Shown here piece by piece: positions 38,051 through 43,290 of a stretch of 43,290 bases of DNA (the first letter of the stretch is position 1; the number at the start of each line of letters is the position of its first letter). Both the position numbers and the translations under genes were made by a program. The stretch is from Clostridium sartagoforme AAU1 (GTDB lineage Bacteria; Bacillota; Clostridia; Clostridiales; Clostridiaceae). Under the pieces are notes generated by a model, which worked only from the letters and a program-made list of their open reading frames with translations, searched no databases and was not told the origin of the DNA. The stretch spans positions 1 to 43,290 of the forward strand of contig NZ_ASRV01000026.1 in assembly GCF_000401215.1 (NCBI RefSeq), written 5' to 3'.

Positions 38051-38941
38051 TTATTGTATAAATTTATTTATTTCTTCTACTACTTTATCTAAAGCGTCTA
38101 TCATAGGTGAATGTCCGGAATCCTTTAATATAACTAATTTGGAATTTTTAATATATTTATTTATATCTTCTGCCATATACATTGGAACTACATAATCTCT
38201 ATCCCCTTGCAATATTAATACTGGAGCTTTAACTAGCTCACATTTATTATTACCTTCTATAACTCCATTATTTTCATTTGTCATATTAAAATGTGCCAAT
38301 GCATAATCCACATCAACTAAATTCCTTTGAGTAAGCATATCCTCTAAATACTCATTGTATTTCTCTTCTTCTGGTTTGTTATGTGTATAAATAGCCATAT
38401 TCCATAATGTTCTATAGAACTCTTTATTTTTATTTTCTAAGGCATCCAATACCGGTTTAACTTGTACTGGATCTTTAGCAATTTCTTCTTTAGTTCTTAA
38501 TAATTCATTCATAGGTTGTCCATTTTGGTCCTTTTTATATATAGGATATCCTTTAACCCCTACAGACTCCAATAACACTACATTTTCTACTTTTTCTTGG
38601 CAATTAGCTGCTAGTTCTAGAGCAACTCCGCCTCCTGTTGACCATCCAATAACTGAGCAAGAATTTATTCCTATAATATTTAAAAATTCTTCTATATCTT
38701 TAGCAAAATCATTTAATGAATTAATAGGTGCATTATAGCTAGATTCACCAAAGCCCCTCATATCCACTGCCGTTATTTTATACTTATCCTTAATTTCATT
38801 TATAAGAATATCCCAGTGTTTTGATGATGACATATTCCCATGAATAAGTAATAAATTCTTTTCTCCTAAGCCTTCTTCCCTATAAGCTATAATTTCTCCA
38901 TTTGATAAAGTTACTTTTTTTAATTCAAGAATATTGACCAT
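38051..38941 (-). CDS. Alpha/beta hydrolase, intracellular PHB depolymerase (PhaZ)-like
   Basis: A 296-residue cytoplasmic hydrolase. The nucleophile elbow is GWSTGG (99-104) with S101, the oxyanion region is HGNMSSS (34-40), the acid is in QGDRDYVVP and the base in DSGHSP. Length, the GWS elbow position, and the phrases VESVGVKGYPIY-like and TQRNLVDVDYALAHFN agree, from memory, with the roughly 300-residue intracellular poly-3-hydroxybutyrate depolymerase of Bacillus thuringiensis, whose catalytic serine is near 102. It stands alone with its own promoter and a TGTAAG-type operator shared with the 3-hydroxyacyl-CoA cluster. It may cleave hydroxybutyrate oligomers. A general esterase remains possible. 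Confidence 0.7.
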   Translation of the reverse strand: MVNILELKKVTLSNGEIIAYREEGLGEKNLLLIHGNMSSSKHWDILINEIKDKYKITAVDMRGFGESSYNAPINSLNDFAKDIEEFLNIIGINSCSVIGWSTGGGVALELAANCQEKVENVVLLESVGVKGYPIYKKDQNGQPMNELLRTKEEIAKDPVQVKPVLDALENKNKEFYRTLWNMAIYTHNKPEEEKYNEYLEDMLTQRNLVDVDYALAHFNMTNENNGVIEGNNKCELVKAPVLILQGDRDYVVPMYMAEDINKYIKNSKLVILKDSGHSPMIDALDKVVEEINKFIQ

Positions 38942-38960
38942 ATAAATCCCCCCTAAAATA

Positions 38961-38978
38961 TGAAAGTAATCGCTTACA
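38961..38978 (-). promoter_or_regulatory. TetR-type operator 4, before the PhaZ-like gene
   Basis: TGAAAG-TAATCG-CTTACA on the plus strand, one half-site mismatch, same 6-base spacer as operators 1-3. It sits 19 bases before the start codon and just past the -10. The minus-strand reading TGTAAGCGATTACT also fits a CcpA cre box at 13 of 14 positions, so carbon control is a rival or additional explanation. Confidence 0.62.
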
Positions 38979-38983
38979 TTTAT

Positions 38984-39012
38984 ATCATATTACAATATTT
39001 ATAAAGTTACAA
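38984..39012 (-). promoter_or_regulatory. Promoter of the PhaZ-like gene
   Basis: On the minus strand TTGTAA (39007-39012), 17-base spacer, TATGAT (38984-38989). The operator follows directly downstream. Confidence 0.6.
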
Positions 39013-39045
39013 TAGGTAAATGAAATTTTGTAAAGCAAAATTAAT

Positions 39046-39203
39046 TCAGTTACCAGTGTACAATTCACTGTTTGCATTTTTTCAAATAAAATAACAGGTA
39101 TCAAAGAACAGTTTATAAATTTAAAATTAAACTTCCTTTTACCTGTTACCTATTACTTGTTGCTTATTACCTTAACCCCTTATAATATGAAACTATGAAC
39201 TGC
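39046..39203. repeat. Composite intergenic repeat after ndpA
   Basis: Two vocabularies lie side by side: CAGTTACCAGTGTACAATTCACTG with AACAGGTATCAAAGAACAG, then TTACCTGTTACCTATTACTTG and, after CTTATAAT, AAACTATGAACTGCGCACC. The last part matches 40446-40498 in the same order (ACTTGTT, CTTATAAT, AAACT, GCGCAC). It begins about 37 bases past the ndpA stop. Nothing else is seen in 39013-39239. Confidence 0.65.
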
Positions 39204-39239
39204 GCACCAGAAAATTACTTCACAAAATATTACTTATAA

Positions 39240-40280
39240 TTATTTTTCTAAGTAATTCATAACGTGCTTTATTATCATATTTATACTTCCATCACCATTT
39301 CTTTGTATTTCAAACCTAGTATTATCGTGATAAGCTTCTTCATTTATGTATAAATCTATATCTCTATCAATCTTTAGCCTTACTCTCTTCAACTTCTTTT
39401 CTATCCATTGCTTATCTATAGCTACTTCATCTTCTAATCCATGACTTTTCACGAAACTTGAAAAATCATTTTTTACTTGTGGATTTTCCTTGAATAATTC
39501 ATTTGAAAGCTCATCTATATTTATAGTATCTTCTTCTTTTAATTTTGCTTTAACTGTTGTTCTTATTCTTTCTGCTTTATCTGCATCTTCCACTATATTA
39601 CTTCTAGTCCAATTTTCTGTAGCTTTTAAAAAGGTCTTGGTCATATCTCTTTCATTATTTATTATTGAACAGCCTAAAAAGTTGCTTATAAAATAATTTG
39701 CTCCATATTCCTCTTCATCTTTGCTTTTCCGTTGTTTGTCTATTACCATAAGGTTATATCGTTGTTCTTCTCTTATAGGCTTTATAAATGCTGCTTTTTG
39801 TATTCTTTGACTACTAGCTGGAAGACCTGCTGATTGTGGAACTATATCTATACCTATTTTACTTTCTTTAAATTCAACTTGATGAGTAAAATTCTTTACA
39901 TAGTCCATTTTAAGTATACCAATCATTGGACCTTGATCTGTTATTATAGAGACTATTATTAAATCACATGAAGGAATATTTACGTTTCCCTTCATTATTA
40001 TAAATAATTGTCTTGCTAACTCTTGAGATAATCCTATTAGATCATTTTCTATTCCATTTAAATAATCTTGAACTAATTCTTTTACTATATTTCTTTCTGG
40101 ATTAAAAACAGCATACTTTAGCTCTTCATCATTAAAACACTTTTCTGTATGCTTATGAAGAAACTTATAAATATCTTCATTTAATTCAAGGCTGTATTCA
40201 TTTAAAATTGGTTCATCAGAATTTGAATCTACTATATGAATTATTCCTTCTTGTATATTTATATCACTTATGTATTCCAT
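39240..40280 (-). CDS. Nucleoid-associated protein, NdpA/YejK family
   Basis: A 346-residue protein of the 37-kDa nucleoid-associated family. Family-like segments include the start MEYISDINIQEGIIHIVD, LARQLF near residue 88, the middle GILKMDYVKNFTH, and EEYGANYFISNFLGCSI (about 190-206). In Gram-negative bacteria relatives bind the nucleoid; in Gram-positive genomes they are often carried in accessory regions and their role is unclear. No membrane segments. The gene is alone, flanked on both sides by spacer repeats. Confidence 0.82.
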   Translation of the reverse strand: MEYISDINIQEGIIHIVDSNSDEPILNEYSLELNEDIYKFLHKHTEKCFNDEELKYAVFNPERNIVKELVQDYLNGIENDLIGLSQELARQLFIIMKGNVNIPSCDLIIVSIITDQGPMIGILKMDYVKNFTHQVEFKESKIGIDIVPQSAGLPASSQRIQKAAFIKPIREEQRYNLMVIDKQRKSKDEEEYGANYFISNFLGCSIINNERDMTKTFLKATENWTRSNIVEDADKAERIRTTVKAKLKEEDTINIDELSNELFKENPQVKNDFSSFVKSHGLEDEVAIDKQWIEKKLKRVRLKIDRDIDLYINEEAYHDNTRFEIQRNGDGSINMIIKHVMNYLEK

Positions 40281-40398
40281 TATTACACCGCCTATACTAC
40301 TAGTTATCTATAATTTAAAAATATATATTTTAATCAATAATCTACATAATATTTAATATTATTTAATGAAAAAATGAAGGAGTTAAAAAATTATGGAT

Positions 40399-40419
40399 AA
40401 AAATCCTTAAGGGATTTTT
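40399..40419. terminator. Small bidirectional terminator after the HAD gene
   Basis: AAAAATCC and GGATTTTT form an 8-bp stem around TTAAG, with T or A runs on both sides so either strand can use it. It lies about 95 bases past the stop of 40513-41178. Confidence 0.55.
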
Positions 40420-40439
40420 TAATTTTTGCACTGTAAAAT

Positions 40440-40500
40440 TAAATTCCCTGTTACTTGTTACCTTCACTTCTTATAATCGCAAACTGCGCACTGTACACTA
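40440..40500. repeat. Composite intergenic repeat after the HAD gene
   Basis: CCCTGTTACTTGTTACC, then CTTATAAT, then AAACTGCGCACTGTACAC, in the same order as the element at 39150-39203. It ends 13 bases from the stop codon of the HAD gene. Confidence 0.65.
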
Positions 40501-40512
40501 AATCACCCTTTA

Positions 40513-41178
40513 TTATGCCTTATGTAATTTCTCAACTACATCTATCACTTCTTCCAGGTTTCTCACTTTTTTAAATGCAAGTCTTTCTATATCTTCGTTA
40601 GGTTCTTTTAAATCAGGAATAATTATAGTAGTCATTCTTGCTCTACTAGCTGCTATAGTCCCTGCTTCAGAATCTTCTAATACTATACATTCTTCACTTG
40701 GTACATCTAATTTTTCTGCTACTTTTAAAAATACTTCTGGATTTGGTTTTGATTTAGTGACTTCATCTCCACATAATACATAGTCATAATAATCGTATAT
40801 ATTAGCTTCTTTTAAAATCTTGGTTGCCAGCTCTCTATTGGAAGATGTAGCAACTGCTCTTTTTATATTTTTTTCAGTTAAATATTTTAACAACTTATCT
40901 ACTCCCTTTTTCTTTTTAACTTCTCCATTTAATATTTTAGCCATATATATATTATTTCTTTCCATTATATAATCATCTAAATTTACTTTACTACCAAATT
41001 CATTATCTAAAGTTCTTCTAACACTTTCATGATTAGTTCCAAGTAATTTATAATGTAAATTTAGATCAAAGTATATATCAAATTTATCTGCTGCTTCTTT
41101 CCATGCTTCATAAGAAAGCCTTTCTGTATCGAATATTAATCCATCCATATCAAATATAACTAATTTTACATTTTTCAT
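40513..41178 (-). CDS. HAD-family phosphatase, beta-phosphoglucomutase-like
   Basis: A 221-residue HAD hydrolase of the subfamily with an alpha-helical cap. Motif I DMDGLIFDTE (9-18) with nucleophile D9 and acid D11, motif II TSSNRE (about 116-121), motif III lysine in TKSKPNPEVF (about 141-150) and motif IV EDSEAG (about 167-172). It likely removes phosphate from a sugar phosphate or similar small metabolite; the mutase-type residues cannot be judged. It stands alone. Confidence 0.87.
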   Translation of the reverse strand: MKNVKLVIFDMDGLIFDTERLSYEAWKEAADKFDIYFDLNLHYKLLGTNHESVRRTLDNEFGSKVNLDDYIMERNNIYMAKILNGEVKKKKGVDKLLKYLTEKNIKRAVATSSNRELATKILKEANIYDYYDYVLCGDEVTKSKPNPEVFLKVAEKLDVPSEECIVLEDSEAGTIAASRARMTTIIIPDLKEPNEDIERLAFKKVRNLEEVIDVVEKLHKA

Positions 41179-41313
41179 GTTTTCTTCTCCCGTCTTTTGT
41201 TTATTATATTAAATGCTGGTTTTATTTAAATATTATAAACTTCAATGTTAATTTAGTTAAGTGTAAAATATTTATTTCAGCTTATATATATTTTATACTA
41301 TACTTTTACAAAA

Positions 41314-41369
41314 AATAGGACTTATATTTCTTTTTAGGTACAAACCTTATTTGAAATATAAATCCTATT
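41314..41369 (-). terminator. Terminator of the LPXTG serine hydrolase gene
   Basis: Arms 41314-41330 and 41353-41369 are complementary at 16 of 17 positions, with a small inner AGGT/ACCT pair; on the minus strand six T follow. It lies 16 bases past the stop codon. Confidence 0.85.
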
Positions 41370-41384
41370 ATTTATTTAAAATTA

Positions 41385-43290
41385 TTATACTTTATCTAAT
41401 GTACTTTTTTTCCTAAATATATATGCACCAAATCCTATAGCTAAAGCTCCAATAACTACATAAATAATTGGTGATGTTCCTCCAGTACCTGGTAAATCAC
41501 TATTTCCTTTACCATTATTGTTTGTCCCTTTGTCATTATTTTTATTATCTATATTTGAGTCTTCTTGATCCTTATTGTCTTCTTTACCACCATTATTTGA
41601 ACCATTTCCACTATTTCCATTTGATGATTCTTTTAATTGAAGAGCTTCAATTGCACTATTTAAATTGCTATAAGATGTATTTACAAGTTCTTGATTGTCT
41701 TCTGAGATATTCTTATCTTCCATGACAATTTTAGCTTCATTTAAAGCCTTCATAAATCTTTCTACACCCTCAGATTTATATTTATTAGTATCAATTCCTT
41801 CTGCTTTCCTTATCAAAGACTCAAGTTCACTCTTGTCAGCTGATTTTACTAAAGCCTTTATTGCATTGTTCAAACTTTCTAAAGCAACTTCAACTTCTTC
41901 TTGAGTAACTTCTTGATTTTCCTTTACTAATTTAACTGCTTCAAGTACTGACAATAGTTTTGTTTTACTATTTTCAGTATATAAGCTTAAGTTAATTTCT
42001 TCAGTATTGGCAATTGCCTTACATAATTCAGATTTATCTGCCTTTAATACTAGTTGCATCATAGATTTATATAGTGATTCGTAAGAAGTATAAGAATCTA
42101 TTTCTGATATCTCCTCCTTACTTAATATATCTTTTGCTCCTTGTAAAGCTTTTTTAAATTCGTCTTGACCTTTACTTAAGAATCTATCTAAATTAATAGC
42201 TTCTGCCATATTTACTAAGTCAGATAAATTATTCTTATCACCTACCGGAATACCTAATTTTTTATATTCAACTAAAATATCATTATATGCCTTTACTATA
42301 TCTTGAACACCTGTATCTTTGTTATTATAAACAGTCTTTGCTACTTCTAAAGCATTATTAAATGAAATCTTAATCTCCTCGTCTACTTCTTCTAATATTC
42401 CCTCTGCAATTTTAGAGTTAGCTGCTTCTATAGCTTTATTTAAGTTAGTTTTATCTAATTTAACTAAAGCATTCTTTGCTATTGATAATTCTTCAATTGC
42501 TGTATTTAACTCCTTGTTATTGGCTTCAATTCCTTTTGATAGTACATCCATTGAACTATTATAAGACTTAATAAATTTGTCCCAAGTGCTAGTTTGATAA
42601 TGAACATGTTCTGATAAATCTTGTCCTTTATCAACTATAACCTTTGATTCTTCAGCAAGCTTATTTAATGCTTCAATTTCAGAACTATAGTTTGGAAGTT
42701 CTATAGGGGTACCTCCAACATTTTTAATTCTTTCATTGAATTTCATTATTTGCTTACGATTCTCTTCAACATTTAATTTTGCTACAACCTCTTCAGCATA
42801 TGCAATATTAGAGCTAGTCTTATTTTCTTCCGCCCTTGTAATAACAGTATCAATCTTAGAATAAACAGATTTCAATATAGCTTCTCCTGTATAGTTGTTT
42901 GAATTGTATAATTTTAAGTTTTCTGATACCATTTGAGCAAGATTTGCATCTATTGCATCATCATTATTATGAATCATAGATTCATAAATAAGAGTTGGTA
43001 TTGTACCTAATGTTGATGTTGTAAATTTATTTCCTAAGAACATATTTGCATTTATAGAATTATCTATAACTGGTGAGTTAATTTTGTTTGTTAGTAAAAC
43101 AACTATTAAATCACTTTCAGGATCTATAACTGTTAAGGTTCCTGTCCATCCTTGATGTCCAAATGTATTGCTTGATGATTGAGTTCCAAAGTACCATAAC
43201 CTTCCGTTATCTCCTTCTCTCCACCATCCTAATCCCCAAATTGGACTAGATGCTTTTCTCTTTGTAAATTCTTCTACAGTATTTTTGGAG
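41385..43290 (-). CDS. Sortase-anchored serine hydrolase with FIVAR-like repeats (5' end outside the window)
   Basis: The frame is open to the window edge, so 634 residues of a longer protein are visible; the ATG at 43043 is internal. The first 70 visible residues are the end of a beta-lactamase/penicillin-binding-protein-like serine hydrolase: WGLGWW, then FGHQGWTGT (about 43-51), then IDPESDLIVVLLTN. A mostly helical stretch follows with about three FIVAR-like repeats (LNKAIEAA, LSDLVNMAEAINLDRF, LESLIRKAEGIDTNKY). A Gly/Asn/Asp-rich spacer leads to LPGTG, a hydrophobic helix and RKK, the class A sortase signal. So it is a wall-bound hydrolase or esterase; the catalytic SxxK serine is beyond the window. 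Confidence 0.9.
   Translation of the reverse strand, partial: SKNTVEEFTKRKASSPIWGLGWWREGDNGRLWYFGTQSSSNTFGHQGWTGTLTVIDPESDLIVVLLTNKINSPVIDNSINANMFLGNKFTTSTLGTIPTLIYESMIHNNDDAIDANLAQMVSENLKLYNSNNYTGEAILKSVYSKIDTVITRAEENKTSSNIAYAEEVVAKLNVEENRKQIMKFNERIKNVGGTPIELPNYSSEIEALNKLAEESKVIVDKGQDLSEHVHYQTSTWDKFIKSYNSSMDVLSKGIEANNKELNTAIEELSIAKNALVKLDKTNLNKAIEAANSKIAEGILEEVDEEIKISFNNALEVAKTVYNNKDTGVQDIVKAYNDILVEYKKLGIPVGDKNNLSDLVNMAEAINLDRFLSKGQDEFKKALQGAKDILSKEEISEIDSYTSYESLYKSMMQLVLKADKSELCKAIANTEEINLSLYTENSKTKLLSVLEAVKLVKENQEVTQEEVEVALESLNNAIKALVKSADKSELESLIRKAEGIDTNKYKSEGVERFMKALNEAKIVMEDKNISEDNQELVNTSYSNLNSAIEALQLKESSNGNSGNGSNNGGKEDNKDQEDSNIDNKNNDKGTNNNGKGNSDLPGTGGTSPIIYVVIGALAIGFGAYIFRKKSTLDKV

Noticed and set aside
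38961..38978. CcpA cre box as the only explanation of the inverted repeat
   Set aside because: Fits cre at 13 of 14 positions, but the three sister sites fit cre poorly while all four keep TGTAAG-N6-CTTWCA. Kept as a possible second role.

Overview
The window is very AT-rich, with strong GGAGG ribosome binding sites, TTGAAA/TATAAT-type promoters, T-box and LicT-type RNA switches, pta-ackA and a Gram-positive LPXTG surface protein. This points to a Clostridium sensu stricto species, probably host-associated; the species cannot be named from the sequence alone.

Layout. 1-472 (minus): the first 14 codons of a probable tryptophan gene (trpE-like) behind a T-box leader that reads codon UGG and carries two antiterminator/terminator modules in series. 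571-3333 (minus): a DUF1540 mini-protein, azoreductase, and the two subunits of iron-sulfur L-serine dehydratase. 3592-6042 (minus): a nucleoside (uridine-type) kinase whose 3' tail is duplicated on the far side of a small membrane-protein gene. 6213-7288 (plus): a DUF421/DUF4363 pair. 7472-15783 (plus): a complete arginine pathway from glutamate, argGHCJBD plus argF, behind a promoter overlapped by three phased ATAATTAT motifs. 16015-17187 (plus): a secreted coiled-coil protein with a 3D domain.

17345-30757 (minus) is the most interesting block: KASIII-like enzyme, five-gene Liv-type ABC importer, CoA-transferase, alpha/beta hydrolase, TetR regulator, NAD-type FabG/PhaB reductase, thiolase, MaoC/PhaJ hydratase, then pta-ackA. 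Read together these can import a short 3-hydroxy acid, activate it with CoA, oxidise it and cleave it to acetyl-CoA, with ATP made by Pta-AckA. Four inverted repeats of the form TGTAAG-N6-CTTWCA mark the KASIII promoter, the tetR promoter, the fabG start and, 7 kb away, the promoter of a hydrolase at 38051-38941 that resembles the intracellular poly-3-hydroxybutyrate depolymerase family of Bacillus. I infer a TetR-controlled (R)-3-hydroxybutyrate/oligomer utilisation regulon.

31308-33035 (plus): two tandem paralogous secreted precursors with bacteriocin-like C-termini and, after the first only, an overlapping 58-residue two-helix membrane protein (candidate immunity protein); after the second the same start is followed by a stop at codon 11. 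33098-37990 (minus): LicT-controlled beta-glucoside PTS operon (licT-bglP-bglA) with three RAT sites; the extra copy next to bglP sits over a hairpin that would mask the bglP start rather than terminate. 38051-43290 (minus): the PhaZ-like hydrolase, a nucleoid-associated NdpA protein, a HAD phosphatase, and the 3' part of a sortase-anchored serine hydrolase with FIVAR-like repeats. Short intergenic repeats built from GTGAACTGTGAATTG-like and CAGGTAACAGG-like words lie just after several stop codons across the window. No tRNA, rRNA, CRISPR array or insertion sequence was seen.
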